Source: Methylomicrobium lacus LW14 (GTDB lineage Bacteria > Pseudomonadota > Gammaproteobacteria > Methylococcales > Methylomonadaceae). Taken from it: a DNA stretch of 64,000 nt. The notes beneath the pieces are model-generated. The model ran no database searches and was not told the origin of the DNA. It saw only the letters and a program-made list of their open reading frames with translations. Within the stretch, counting starts at the first letter, position 1. Each line of letters opens with the position of its first letter. Shown here piece after piece: positions 46,732 to 55,809 of this stretch. The stretch lies in contig NZ_AZUN01000001.1 of NCBI RefSeq assembly GCF_000527095.1, forward strand, positions 1,054,001 through 1,118,000. The letters run 5' to 3'. Position numbers and translations under genes: made by a program.

Positions 46732-48296
46732 TGATTACCGATGAAGTCGTCGAGTTGTCGCGGCTGCAATTCGCCCTAACCGCGCTGTATCATTTTTTAT
46801 TTGTGCCTCTAACCCTGGGGCTATCGTTTTTGCTCGCGATCATGGAATCGGTCTATGTGATGACCGACAAGCCGATTTACAAGGACATGACGCGCTTCTG
46901 GGGCAAGCTGTTCGGTATCAATTTCGCGATGGGCGTAACGACCGGCCTGACGCTGGAGTTTCAATTCGGCACCAACTGGGCCTATTACTCGCATTATGTC
47001 GGCGATATTTTCGGCGTACCGCTGGCAATTGAAGGCATGATGGCGTTCTTTCTCGAATCGACTTTCGTTGGCCTGTTCTTTTTCGGCTGGGAGCGCCTTA
47101 GCAAGGAGCAGCATCTGCTGACGACTTGGCTGCTGGCGCTCGGCACCAGCCTGTCGGCGTTGTGGATTTTGATCGCGAACGGCTGGATGCAGCATCCGGT
47201 CGGCGCCGAATTCAACTACGAGACGATGCGGATGGAACTAACCAGTTTCGCCGATCTGTTTTTCAATCCGATTGCGCAGGTCAAGTTCGTGCATACGGTC
47301 GCGGCCGGCTATGTGACCGGCTCTATGTTCGTGCTCGGGATCAGCGCCTGGTATCTGTTGCAAGGCCGCGATGTGGCCTTTGCCAGGCGCTCTTTCCGGA
47401 TTGCGGCCGGTTTCGGCCTGGCTTCGGTGCTGTCGGTGATCGTGCTCGGCGATGAAAGCGGCTATACCGTCGGCGAGGTGCAAAAGGTCAAGCTGGCCGC
47501 GATCGAAGCCGAATGGGAAACCGAGCCGCCACCGGCGTCGTTCACTCTATTCGGCTTTCCGGACGAAGAAGCGATGCGCACCGATTATGCGGTCAAATTT
47601 CCGTGGGTGATGGGCATGATAGCGACGCGCTCGATCGATGAGCCGGTGCACGGACTGAAGGATATCCTGAACAACAACCGGGAAAGGATCAAAAGCGGCA
47701 TGATCGCTTACGAAAATCTGCAACTGATTCGCCAGGACAAGACCAATGCGCCTGCGAAAGCGCTTTTCGAGGCGCATAAGGCCAATCTGGGTTACGGCCT
47801 GCTGCTGAAGCGCTATGCACCGAACGTAACCGATGCGACAGTAGAACAGATCGAGGCCGCGACCCGCCATTCGGTGCCGAGAGTCGCGCCGATCTTCTGG
47901 AGTTTCCGCGGCATGGTGCTGTGCGGCGTGGCTATGCTGTTCATCTTTGCGGCGGCGTTTTATTTCAACGCCAAGCGCAGCGCGCACAGCAAGCGCTGGC
48001 TCTTGCGTCTGGCCTTTTACGGCATTCCGCTGCCGTGGCTCGCTTCCGAACTGGGCTGGGTGGTTGCCGAATACGGCCGGCAGCCCTGGACCATCGCCGA
48101 GATTTTGCCGACCCATTTGAGCAGTTCCAGCCTCAGCGTCGATCAACTGTATCTGAGCCTGGCGGGTTTCGGTCTTTTTTATACGGTGCTGCTGGTGATC
48201 GAGCTGATTTTGATGATCAAGTATGTGCGCCTGGGACCGAGCAGCCTGCATACCGGACGCTATCATTTTGAACGCGAGGAGATCAGCCATGTTTGA
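46731..48296 (+). CDS. cydA: Cytochrome bd ubiquinol oxidase subunit I
   Basis: 521 residues with nine predicted membrane helices, close to E. coli CydA in length and so likely with the long quinol loop. The haem ligand His21 (LYHFLFVPL), the second His in VKFVHTVAAGY, the Met ligand region FWSFRGMVLCG and the GRQPW motif are all present. With CydB it oxidises quinol and reduces oxygen to water at low oxygen. Overlapped by cydP and cydB. Confidence 0.96.
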   Translation: MITDEVVELSRLQFALTALYHFLFVPLTLGLSFLLAIMESVYVMTDKPIYKDMTRFWGKLFGINFAMGVTTGLTLEFQFGTNWAYYSHYVGDIFGVPLAIEGMMAFFLESTFVGLFFFGWERLSKEQHLLTTWLLALGTSLSALWILIANGWMQHPVGAEFNYETMRMELTSFADLFFNPIAQVKFVHTVAAGYVTGSMFVLGISAWYLLQGRDVAFARRSFRIAAGFGLASVLSVIVLGDESGYTVGEVQKVKLAAIEAEWETEPPPASFTLFGFPDEEAMRTDYAVKFPWVMGMIATRSIDEPVHGLKDILNNNRERIKSGMIAYENLQLIRQDKTNAPAKALFEAHKANLGYGLLLKRYAPNVTDATVEQIEAATRHSVPRVAPIFWSFRGMVLCGVAMLFIFAAAFYFNAKRSAHSKRWLLRLAFYGIPLPWLASELGWVVAEYGRQPWTIAEILPTHLSSSSLSVDQLYLSLAGFGLFYTVLLVIELILMIKYVRLGPSSLHTGRYHFEREEISHV

Positions 48297-49428
48297 TTTT
48301 GAAACTCTGCGAATCATCTGGTGGGCGATCCTGGTCTTTCTTGTGTGCGGTTTTGCGGTGCTGGACGGCGCCGATTTCGGCATCGGCATCCTGCTGCCGT
48401 TTTTGGGCAAGAGCGATGACGAGCGCCGGGTCCTGCTGAATACGGTCGGGCCAACCTGGGAAGGCAGCCAGACCTGGCTGGTCACGCTCGGCGGCATCAG
48501 CTTCGGCGCCTGGTCACTGGTCTATGCGTCGTTTTTCTCCGGACTTTATACCGGCCTCTTGGTACTGTTGTTCGCGTTGTTCCTGCGTCCGGCCGGCTTC
48601 GATTACCGCAGCAAGATCGCCGATCCGCGCTGGCGCAGCGCCTGGGACTGGGCTTTGTTTGTCGGCGGCTTGGTGCCGGCGACCGTCTTGAGTCTCGCGG
48701 CCGGCAATTTGATCATGGGCCTGCCGTTTCAGCTGGACGGCGATCTTCGCTCCCTTTATTCAGGCGGTTTTTGGGATTTATTTCAGCCGTTCGCGCTGCT
48801 TTGCGCAGTGACCGGCGTCGTGCTGTTTACCTTGCATGGCGCGGTGCTTTTGCATTGGCGTACCGAAGGCGAATTGGCAAAGCGCGCCCTCAGGGTCATT
48901 CGCTGGAGCAGCCCGGCATTCGCGATCGGTTTTGTACTGGCCGGCATTTGGGTCGGTCTGGGCGTGGACGGCTACAAAATCGTATCCAGCGTCGACCCTG
49001 CCGCCGTTACCAATCCATTGGCGAAAACGGTCGACAAGGCACCGGGTTTGTGGCTGGATAATTACCGGCACTATCCGGCATTGATGCTTGCCCCGCTTAT
49101 CGCGCTGATCGGTGCGTGGCTGGCCGTCAAATTGAGTGCCGGGCGTCATCACGGGACGGCTTTCCTCGTCAGCAGCCTGATCGTGATCGCCGCGGTCGTG
49201 ACCGCGGGCGGCTCAATGTTTCCGTTCATGATGCCGTCGAGTACGCATCCGAGCAGCAGCTTGACCGTCTGGAACGCGAGCGCGAGCCAGTACACGCTTC
49301 AATTATTGTTCGCTGCCACGGTGGTGCTGATGCCGGTCGTCTTGGCTTATACGATATGGGTTTACAAGGTGCTGCGCGGCAAGGTGACGGTCGAGCAGAT
49401 TCGCAGCAATGAACATACACTGTATTAA
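48289..49428 (+). CDS. cydB: Cytochrome bd ubiquinol oxidase subunit II
   Basis: 379 residues, the same length as E. coli CydB, with eight predicted membrane helices. Opening IWWAILVFLVCGFAVLDGADFG and GPTWEGSQTWLV are subunit signatures. The ATG at 48289 overlaps the cydA stop by 8 bases and follows GAGGAG. cydX begins 12 bp after its stop. Confidence 0.96.
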   Translation: MFDFETLRIIWWAILVFLVCGFAVLDGADFGIGILLPFLGKSDDERRVLLNTVGPTWEGSQTWLVTLGGISFGAWSLVYASFFSGLYTGLLVLLFALFLRPAGFDYRSKIADPRWRSAWDWALFVGGLVPATVLSLAAGNLIMGLPFQLDGDLRSLYSGGFWDLFQPFALLCAVTGVVLFTLHGAVLLHWRTEGELAKRALRVIRWSSPAFAIGFVLAGIWVGLGVDGYKIVSSVDPAAVTNPLAKTVDKAPGLWLDNYRHYPALMLAPLIALIGAWLAVKLSAGRHHGTAFLVSSLIVIAAVVTAGGSMFPFMMPSSTHPSSSLTVWNASASQYTLQLLFAATVVLMPVVLAYTIWVYKVLRGKVTVEQIRSNEHTLY

Positions 49429-49440
49429 GGGAGGCGTAGC

Positions 49441-49539
49441 ATGTGGTATTTCGCGTGGATTTTAGGCGTAGGCCTGGCTTGTGCGTTGGCGATCATCAAC
49501 GCGATGTGGTTGGAATTGGGGGATGACGCAGATAATTAA
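49441..49539 (+). CDS. cydX: Cytochrome bd small subunit CydX
   Basis: 32 residues, MWYFAWILGVGLACALAIIN then AMWLELGDDADN: the standard CydX form, one helix starting MWYF-W. CydX is needed for stability of the oxidase and its haems. The ribosome site is GGGAGGCG. It completes a cydPABX operon and is short enough to be missed by automatic callers. Confidence 0.92.
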   Translation: MWYFAWILGVGLACALAIINAMWLELGDDADN

Positions 49540-49777
49540 TTTCTTGAAAAAAACCAAACGCGACTTTGCCGCTATGACGATCTGATTTGGCGTAAGCCCC
49601 TAAACAAGTTTTCACCTGATTACTGGTGTTACATAGCCCTGAAAACCGGTCAAGGCTTTTCTGCATCGGCTTTGTTCGGCCTGTTGGCGCCGGTTGAAAT
49701 CTGACCAGGGCCATATAGGGATTTCTGACGAAGAAAGCCCATCGTTCGTGATTGATGAGCCTCTCGTACCTCAGTCC
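49540..49777. other. Gap between cydX and the first IS66 copy
   Basis: No gene. GAAGAAAGCCCATCGTTCG (49727-49745) is a piece of the dispersed repeat seen at 43207. No clear terminator for the cyd operon. Confidence 0.4.
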
Positions 49778-49831
49778 ATCCTATCGTAAGCGTCCAACCC
49801 TACCACATAGCGAGGTTGATGGGGGCGTGAT

Positions 49832-51424
49832 TTAATGTGATTTGCCGAAAGGCAGTAGTTCGTCGATACGGCTGTTAGGCCAGGTAGGCAGTTTTTCGAG
49901 GGTGTCTTTTAGCCAGGCCAAAGGATCGAGGCCGTTGAGCTTGGCCGTGCCGAGCAAGGTTTGAATCACAGCCGCGCGTTTTCCGGCGCGTTCCGAGCCG
50001 GCAAAGAGCCAGTTCTTTTTACCCAAAGCGATAGGTCGGATGCTGTTTTCAATCGGGTTGTTGTCGATTGGCAGATCGCCGGTTTCAGCATAGCGTGTGA
50101 GAGCGATCCAGCGTTTCAAGCTGTAGTCGATGGCTTTAGCGGTCGCGGTATTGGGCGCGGCGTGGGTTCGGGTGCGTTGCAGCCAGTCGTGCAGGCCGGC
50201 CAGTGCCGGCCGGCTTTTCTCGGCACGCAGGCGTTGGCGTTCCGCTGAACTCAGGCTTTGGCCTTCGGCTTCAATCGCATACAGCACCGCGATGCGCTGT
50301 AAGGCTTCTTGCGCAATCGGGCTCTGGCTGGCCTGGAACAGGTCGAAGAATTTCCGCCGCGCATGCGCCCAACACGCCAGTTCGATACATGGCTCAAGCC
50401 GAAGTCGAGTTTCGGGATGGGCGCGGGCGGCCGCAAACAAGGCTTTATAGCCGGCGTAGTCGTCGACCACGAGATGGCCTTGCCAATCGCCTAGAAACTG
50501 CCCGGCATGCCGGCCGCTGCGACCGGCTTGATAGTCGAAGACGAGGATCTTGGGCCCCGGTTGTAGGTCATTGCTGCGATACGCCCACAAATAGGCTTTC
50601 TTGGTTTTGCCGTTGCCGGGATCCAGTTGCGGCACCGGCGTTTCATCGGCATGAAGACTCGACCGTTGTTGAAGATGCCAGGCCAGGCGATCCGCCAAAG
50701 GTTCCAAGGCGACGCCGAGACGTCCGACCCAGTCGGCCAGGGTGGAACGGGACAAGATCACGCCGTCGCGGGCGGCGATCTGCTCCAAGCGGTAGAGCGG
50801 CAGATGGTCCTGGAATTTGCTGATCATCACCCAGCTCAACAAGCCGACCGCCGCCAGACCGCCATCGATCACCGCCGGCGGAATCGACGCCGCCGTCACG
50901 GTCTCGCAGCTCCGGCAGGCATATTGCGGGCGGATATGGCGATGGACGAAGAACTTCGCCGGCTCGACATCCAGTTGCTCGGTCACATCTTCGCCGATCT
51001 TGACCAACTCCCGGCCGCAGTGCCCGCAGGTGCAGGATTCGGGTTCGTGGCGGTGTTCGATGCGCGGCAAGTGAGACGGTAACGGTTGCCGGCCGGCGCG
51101 CAGGCGTTTGGGGCGGACCACCGTGGTACAAGGACTGGCATCTTGCAGTTGCTCGACTTCCGCGTCGATGGCCGAAATATCCGTGTTCCAGGTTTCCTCG
51201 AACACATCCCGCTGCAGCGGGGCCAAGGCTTCGCTCTTGGTGCTGAAACGGATGCGCTTGTAATACGCCAACTCGTGGGTCAGCGCGGCGATTTTGACGT
51301 CTTTGCTCTGAATGGCTTTGGCATCCCGCTCAGCCTGCTCGATCAGCGCTTGAATCAATGCGGCTACTTCGGTTTTTGCCGAAGGCTCCAGGTTCAACTG
51401 ATCGAGTTTGGCGAGGGGATTCAT
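49832..51424 (-). CDS. tnpC: IS66 transposase TnpC (copy A)
   Basis: 530 residues from ATG 51424. An N-terminal coiled coil and helix-turn-helix precede the zinc-binding CGHCGREL and CRSCETV cysteines, then the DDE transposase domain (LHADETPVPQ with the first Asp, VVDDYAGYKALF with the second, NPIENSIRPIALGKKN with the Glu). It differs from copy B at two residues: Ser in QQRSSLH and Leu in PKILVFD. Confidence 0.95.
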   Translation of the reverse strand: MNPLAKLDQLNLEPSAKTEVAALIQALIEQAERDAKAIQSKDVKIAALTHELAYYKRIRFSTKSEALAPLQRDVFEETWNTDISAIDAEVEQLQDASPCTTVVRPKRLRAGRQPLPSHLPRIEHRHEPESCTCGHCGRELVKIGEDVTEQLDVEPAKFFVHRHIRPQYACRSCETVTAASIPPAVIDGGLAAVGLLSWVMISKFQDHLPLYRLEQIAARDGVILSRSTLADWVGRLGVALEPLADRLAWHLQQRSSLHADETPVPQLDPGNGKTKKAYLWAYRSNDLQPGPKILVFDYQAGRSGRHAGQFLGDWQGHLVVDDYAGYKALFAAARAHPETRLRLEPCIELACWAHARRKFFDLFQASQSPIAQEALQRIAVLYAIEAEGQSLSSAERQRLRAEKSRPALAGLHDWLQRTRTHAAPNTATAKAIDYSLKRWIALTRYAETGDLPIDNNPIENSIRPIALGKKNWLFAGSERAGKRAAVIQTLLGTAKLNGLDPLAWLKDTLEKLPTWPNSRIDELLPFGKSH

Positions 51425-51488
51425 GGCCGTTATTATACTGCATAAACCCACTGAACGCCTTGATTTTACTAGGTTTCAATACCGTACC

Positions 51489-51839
51489 TTACACCCGCCA
51501 TTCTGTTGACGGTTGTGCCGATAGCCGTTGCCAATCGACACCAGCCACAAGCCACTGCCACTGGGCCTGACTGAGCGCAAAGACCGGGTCAGAGGCTTTG
51601 GGCCAAACAAAACTGCCTCGATGCAACCGCCGCTGGCACAGCCAAACCCCATTGCCGTCCCACAGCAACAGGCGCAAGCGGTTGCCGGCACGGTTGCGGA
51701 AGATGAAGGCCGATCCGCAGCCAGGCGGGTGCCCCAGGCTTTGCTGGACGATTGCGGTTAAGCCATCCAGGCCGCGCCGCATATCGACCGGCGCCACCGC
51801 CAGCCAGATCTGTGCCGGACTCGCAATCAAGCCAGGCAT
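51489..51839 (-). CDS. tnpB: IS66 accessory protein TnpB (copy A)
   Basis: 116 residues; the VAPVDMRRGLDGL opening and AFIFRNRAGNRLRLLLWDGNG segment are the TnpB (Orf2) signature. It starts 13 bases inside tnpA. Needed with TnpA and TnpC for IS66 transposition. Identical in length to copy B. Confidence 0.93.
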   Translation of the reverse strand: MPGLIASPAQIWLAVAPVDMRRGLDGLTAIVQQSLGHPPGCGSAFIFRNRAGNRLRLLLWDGNGVWLCQRRLHRGSFVWPKASDPVFALSQAQWQWLVAGVDWQRLSAQPSTEWRV

Positions 51840-52114
51840 CGCAACAACTCAGCCACCCAGCGCGCTGATACGGTAGCGGACAACTCCAGGCGGTGACCTT
51901 GGGCATGCGTGAAGACAATCGCGGCAGGCGCAGACGGCTGAACATGCACCGGTATTAAGGCTGCCGACTCTGGCTGGGGCAATTTGCGATAGTCGCTCAA
52001 ACGCGCCGTGAAGGTACGGACATTGAGTTGCCGCTCGGCGCAATACGCGGCTTGTGATAGCCCGCTACGTTGCCACGCTTCAATATGCTGACGCCATTTC
52101 GCTGTGATAGCCAT
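51827..52114 (-). CDS. tnpA: IS66 accessory protein TnpA (copy A)
   Basis: 95 residues with a helix-turn-helix of the IS66 Orf1 type (WQRSGLSQAAYCAERQLNV). It lies 78 bp inside the right end of the element. Overlaps tnpB. Confidence 0.9.
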   Translation of the reverse strand: MAITAKWRQHIEAWQRSGLSQAAYCAERQLNVRTFTARLSDYRKLPQPESAALIPVHVQPSAPAAIVFTHAQGHRLELSATVSARWVAELLRCLA

Positions 52115-52202
52115 GCCAAAACTCCTGACAAAAAAAGGACAGGATGCAACAGACGAAAATTATTTTATAGGCGGTACGGTTGAACGCTTACATCCTATCG
52201 TG

Positions 52203-52484
52203 CTAATGTACGCGACTTAATTGTGCAAAATGCGAAACATTCCGTTCTGTTTCGATCGTTTCAACTTCTAAGATTTTTACCTTGCGAATGTGCTTCGGCG
52301 GTTCTAATCCGAGATCTTCAATATTTTGTATTTGATGAGCGAGGGTTTCTTTCAGGGCGGCCAGGGCTTTTTCTTCAGTCAGGCCATGGGCTATGCTGCC
52401 GGGAATATCCGGACAATAAGCTGAAAAATCTTTTGCTAAACCTTTGTTGGTCGGTTGAACAATGACGACTAATTTCGTTTTCAT
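52203..52484 (-). CDS. HicB-like antitoxin-type protein
   Basis: 93 residues from ATG 52484. The IVQPTNKGLAKDFSAYCPDIPG strand, in pieces, then AHGLTEEKALAALKETLA is the HicB partial-RNase-H fold. HicB is usually paired with a HicA toxin; none is seen on either side. The IS66 copy A inserted 4 bp beyond its stop codon, so a downstream partner could have been displaced or lost, though the pre-insertion sequence does not show hicA. Confidence 0.75.
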   Translation of the reverse strand: MKTKLVVIVQPTNKGLAKDFSAYCPDIPGSIAHGLTEEKALAALKETLAHQIQNIEDLGLEPPKHIRKVKILEVETIETERNVSHFAQLSRVH

Positions 52485-52722
52485 AATGCTCACTTCTGTA
52501 TGTATCGTTAAGTTATAATTTTCTCCTTGCCGATTTTATTGTTATATCCGTGAGGTTCTTAGGATGGAAGGGAACAAGCTCCCCTCAAATAGGACAATCC
52601 CTTAAGACAAAATATTGGGACAATGGTTTAAGGAAAGATCGGGAATGGATAGCGTGAATATCCATCCATCAAGTAGATGGTGCGGTTTGCATCTACCTTA
52701 GATAAGCCAAGTATATGGTTAT

Positions 52723-52884
52723 AAATAACTTCCCGATAAAATTTTCCGTTCGTCCTGAGCTTGCCTGCCGTGAGCTCGTCGAATCGGTCGAAGGATGGAC
52801 GGAAAATTCCCGGCTCATGCTGTCACCCGTTCATGCTTCGACGAACTCAGCACGAACGGGTGACAGCATTTAGGGAAGTTATTT
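52723..52884. repeat. MITE-like palindromic element
   Basis: Outer inverted repeats AAATAACTTCCC (52723-52734) and GGGAAGTTATTT (52873-52884). Inside are two hairpins: AATTTTCCGT / ACGGAAAATT at about 52738-52811, and a perfect 16-bp pair ATGCTGTCACCCGTTC (52817) / GAACGGGTGACAGCAT (52854). No coding capacity. The rest of 52485-53187 holds no gene I can support. Confidence 0.6.
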
Positions 52885-53187
52885 TTGCCGGAATCCCAAG
52901 CGCTTGACGGCACATCCAAACAGGCAGGCAACGTCATGGAAGGCTAGCAAAAATAGCAGACGATCAGTCTGATCTGTCGCAATTGCCAAGGATAAAAAAA
53001 GGGGTGTTACCGGGAATAGAAGAATAACAATTCGCGGCAGAAATCAACGCTTGCGCTCAAAGTGAACTGCAATGATTGCGGATAGATTATCCGGCATTGT
53101 CCGCCGAAATCCGGCGCCGCTTAGTGGGTAAACTGGGGGTGTAGAATGCTAAAAACCAAACTAAGTTATTGATTTTTATAAGATGAA

Positions 53188-53278
53188 TGGCGGAGAGACA
53201 GAGATTCGAACTCTGGGTGGGCTACAAACCCACGACGGTTTTCAAGACCGCTGCCTTAAACCACTCAGCCATCTCTCC
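53188..53278 (-). tRNA. tRNA-Ser (anticodon TGA)
   Basis: 91 bases including encoded CCA, with the long variable arm of serine tRNAs (GTGGGTTTGTAGCCCAC on the minus strand). Acceptor stem GGAGAGA / TCTCTCC, anticodon loop CTTGAAA, T arm CAGAGTTCGAATCTCTG. Confidence 0.97.
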
Positions 53279-53512
53279 GTGATCTAAATATGATAACCGA
53301 ATGAAATTTTATTGCAAGCCCTTTATCAAGATTTCTTCTTTCGAAGCGCAGCCGCTGCGGTAATTTTTCCCCGGCGGCGGAGGCAAAAATGGTTTTTTAT
53401 CTCAGCCGAATCCGAGCTGTTTCCACTCTCTCCTTGATTCTAAAAGCCTTTTTTTAGGGCTCGTTTTTTTCTGTCGCGGTGTTTTCTAACTTTGGATTCT
53501 TTTTGCTTTTAA

Positions 53513-53528
53513 GCACTATATGTTGTGT
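53513..53528. promoter_or_regulatory. Candidate NrdR box 1
   Basis: The 16-mer GCACTATATGTTGTGT fits the NrdR consensus acaCwAtATaTwGtgt at 9 of 10 core positions. A TATAAT (53532-53537) follows at once. NrdR represses ribonucleotide reductase genes when dATP is high. Confidence 0.6.
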
Positions 53529-53543
53529 TAATATAATCTCAAC

Positions 53544-53559
53544 TATCCACATATAGACA
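53544..53559. promoter_or_regulatory. Candidate NrdR box 2
   Basis: Core CCACATATAG fits the NrdR core at 8 of 10 positions. It starts exactly 31 bp after box 1, three helical turns, the usual spacing of paired NrdR boxes. Confidence 0.55.
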
Positions 53560-53644
53560 TTTAACCAGCAATCCACCCGCCACCTAAATTGCTGATTTAA
53601 CGTCATTTTACACCATTCACCCACGCCTTAGCAGAGAGATCGCC

Positions 53645-55795
53645 ATGACCGCACTTCTTCATGTCATCCCCAACACCGTGACCGAAATTCCTTTTCAGGA
53701 TGCCTCGCTCGACATATGGGACACCAAATACCGCCTGAAAACCAAAGAAGGCGCGGCAATCGATGCGACGATGGACGAGACCTATCAGCGGGTCGCGAAA
53801 GCCTTGTCCGAAGTCGAAGTCGGCAAGCCGAAACAGGAAAAATACTTCAAGGAATTCCTGTGGGCGTTGCGTCAAGGCGCAATCCCGGCCGGCCGGATCG
53901 TGTCGAATGCAGGTGCCTTGGAACACAAACCGGCGACTTCCACGATCAACTGCACCGTGTCCGGCACCATCGGCGATTCGATGGACGACATTCTGGCCAA
54001 GGTGCACGAAGCCGGTCTGACGTTGAAGGCCGGCTGCGGCATCGGCTACGAGTTTTCTACCCTGCGCCCGAAAAACGCCTATGTCTCCGGCGCCGGCGCC
54101 TATACCTCGGGGCCTTTGTCGTTCATGGACATCTATGACAAGATGTGCTTCACCGTCTCCTCCGCCGGCGGCCGCCGCGGCGCGCAAATGGCGACCTTCG
54201 ATGTCGGCCACCCCGACGTGGTCGAATTCATCCGCGCCAAACGCGAAGACGGCCGGTTGCGCCAATTCAACCTGTCGCTCTTGATCACCAAAGAATTCGT
54301 CGAAGCAGTCAAAAACGACAAGCCTTGGCCGTTGTCGTTTCCGATCACCGAGAAGGAAGTCAAGACCGACAAGCTGGATTTGAGCGACAGCAAGCAGGTC
54401 CTCTGGCGCGACCTGCCCGGCAAGGACGGCTATATCGTGAACAACGACGGCCTGGTCGCCTGCCGGATCACCAAGACGATGCCTGCGCGCCGTTTGTGGG
54501 ACATCATCATGAGCTCGACTTATGATTATGCCGAACCCGGCTTCATCCTGATCGACAAGGTCAACGAGATGAACAACAACTGGTTCTGCGAGAACATCCG
54601 CGCGACCAACCCGTGCGGCGAACAGCCCCTGCCCCCTTACGGCAGCTGCCTGCTCGGCTCGATCAACCTGACCCGCTTCGTGGTCAAGCCGTTCACCGGC
54701 GAGGCGCATTTCGACTGGGACACTTACCGCAAGACCGTGCGCATCTTTACCCGCATGCTCGACAACGTGGTCGAAATCAACGGCCTGCCCTTGTCCAAGC
54801 AGCGCGATGAAATCTTCAGCAAGCGCCGCCACGGCATGGGCTACCTGGGCCTAGGTTCCACAGTCACCCTGCTCGGCATGAAATACGGCGACGCCGAATC
54901 GCTGCGCTTTACCGAAGAAGTCACCAAGGTGCTGGCCGTCGAAGGCTGGAAGGAAGGCCTGGCGCTGGCGAAGGAAAAAGGACCGGCGCCGATCATGGAG
55001 CAGACGTTCAAGGTAACCGGCGAAATGCTGCACAAGCGCCCGGAAATGATCGCGGACGGTTACAAGATCGGCGACACGATTCCCGGCAAGGTGCTGCACG
55101 CGAAATACAGCCGCTACATGCAGCAACTGGCCGACGTAGAACCCGGCCTGGTCGCCGAAATCGCGCAAACCGGCTGCCGCTTCACCCATCACAGCTCGAT
55201 CGCGCCGACCGGCACCATTTCGCTGTCGCTCGCGAACAACGCCAGCAACGGCATCGAGCCGAGCTTCGCGCATCACTATTCGCGCAACGTGATCCGTGCC
55301 GGCAAAAAATCGAAGGAAAAGGTCGACGTGTATTCGTTCGAGCTGCTGGCCTACCGCGAGATGGTCAACCCGGACGCGATGCCGTACAGCGACGATCCGA
55401 GCCAGCAACTGCCGGAATATTTCATCGCCGCCGACGACGTCACGCCGAAGCAGCATGTCGATATCCAGGCCGCCGCGCAAAAGTGGATCGATTCGTCGAT
55501 CTCGAAAACCGCGAACGTGCCGACCGACTACCCTTACGAGGATTTCAAGTCGATCTACGAATATGCATATGAAAAAGGCCTGAAAGGCTGCACGACCTTC
55601 CGCTTCAATCCGGAAGTGTTCCAGGGCGTGTTGGTCAAGGAAAAGGACCTGGAAAACACCACCTACCAGTTCACGCTCGAAGACGGCCATGTCGTCGAAT
55701 TCAAAGGCAACGAGGAAATCGAGTACGACGGTGAAATCCACACCGCCGCGAACCTGTTCGATGCGTTGAAAGAAGGCTACTACGGCAAGTTTTGA
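53645..55795 (+). CDS. nrdJ: B12-dependent ribonucleotide reductase, NrdJa
   Basis: 716 residues. Class II reductase: makes deoxyribonucleotides with adenosylcobalamin, without needing oxygen. Signatures are TSTINCTVSGTIGDS (first redox Cys), the ATNPCGEQPLPPYGSC catalytic loop, and the APTGTISLS segment near the end. It ends before the usual zinc-ribbon tail, which is encoded by the next gene; this split NrdJa/NrdJb form is known from Pseudomonas. The upstream gap (53279-53644) carries the two candidate NrdR boxes and no gene. Confidence 0.93.
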   Translation: MTALLHVIPNTVTEIPFQDASLDIWDTKYRLKTKEGAAIDATMDETYQRVAKALSEVEVGKPKQEKYFKEFLWALRQGAIPAGRIVSNAGALEHKPATSTINCTVSGTIGDSMDDILAKVHEAGLTLKAGCGIGYEFSTLRPKNAYVSGAGAYTSGPLSFMDIYDKMCFTVSSAGGRRGAQMATFDVGHPDVVEFIRAKREDGRLRQFNLSLLITKEFVEAVKNDKPWPLSFPITEKEVKTDKLDLSDSKQVLWRDLPGKDGYIVNNDGLVACRITKTMPARRLWDIIMSSTYDYAEPGFILIDKVNEMNNNWFCENIRATNPCGEQPLPPYGSCLLGSINLTRFVVKPFTGEAHFDWDTYRKTVRIFTRMLDNVVEINGLPLSKQRDEIFSKRRHGMGYLGLGSTVTLLGMKYGDAESLRFTEEVTKVLAVEGWKEGLALAKEKGPAPIMEQTFKVTGEMLHKRPEMIADGYKIGDTIPGKVLHAKYSRYMQQLADVEPGLVAEIAQTGCRFTHHSSIAPTGTISLSLANNASNGIEPSFAHHYSRNVIRAGKKSKEKVDVYSFELLAYREMVNPDAMPYSDDPSQQLPEYFIAADDVTPKQHVDIQAAAQKWIDSSISKTANVPTDYPYEDFKSIYEYAYEKGLKGCTTFRFNPEVFQGVLVKEKDLENTTYQFTLEDGHVVEFKGNEEIEYDGEIHTAANLFDALKEGYYGKF

Positions 55796-55809
55796 TTGAG
55801 GAACCCGAC

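Larger units (their letters stand above)
49786..52191 (-). mobile_element. IS66-family insertion sequence, copy A
   Basis: 2,406 bp. The ends are GTAAGCGT-type inverted repeats (GTAAGCGTCCAACC at 49786; complement GTAAGCGTTCAACC ending at 52191). An 8-bp target duplication ATCCTATC flanks it at 49778-49785 and 52192-52199. It encodes tnpA, tnpB and tnpC on the minus strand. Length and ends match copy B at 60040-62445. Eight-bp duplications and the three-gene layout are IS66 hallmarks. Confidence 0.96.

Noticed and set aside
52203..52484. Complete HicAB toxin-antitoxin pair
   Set aside because: Only the HicB-like gene is present; no HicA-like frame lies on either side, even after mentally removing the IS.
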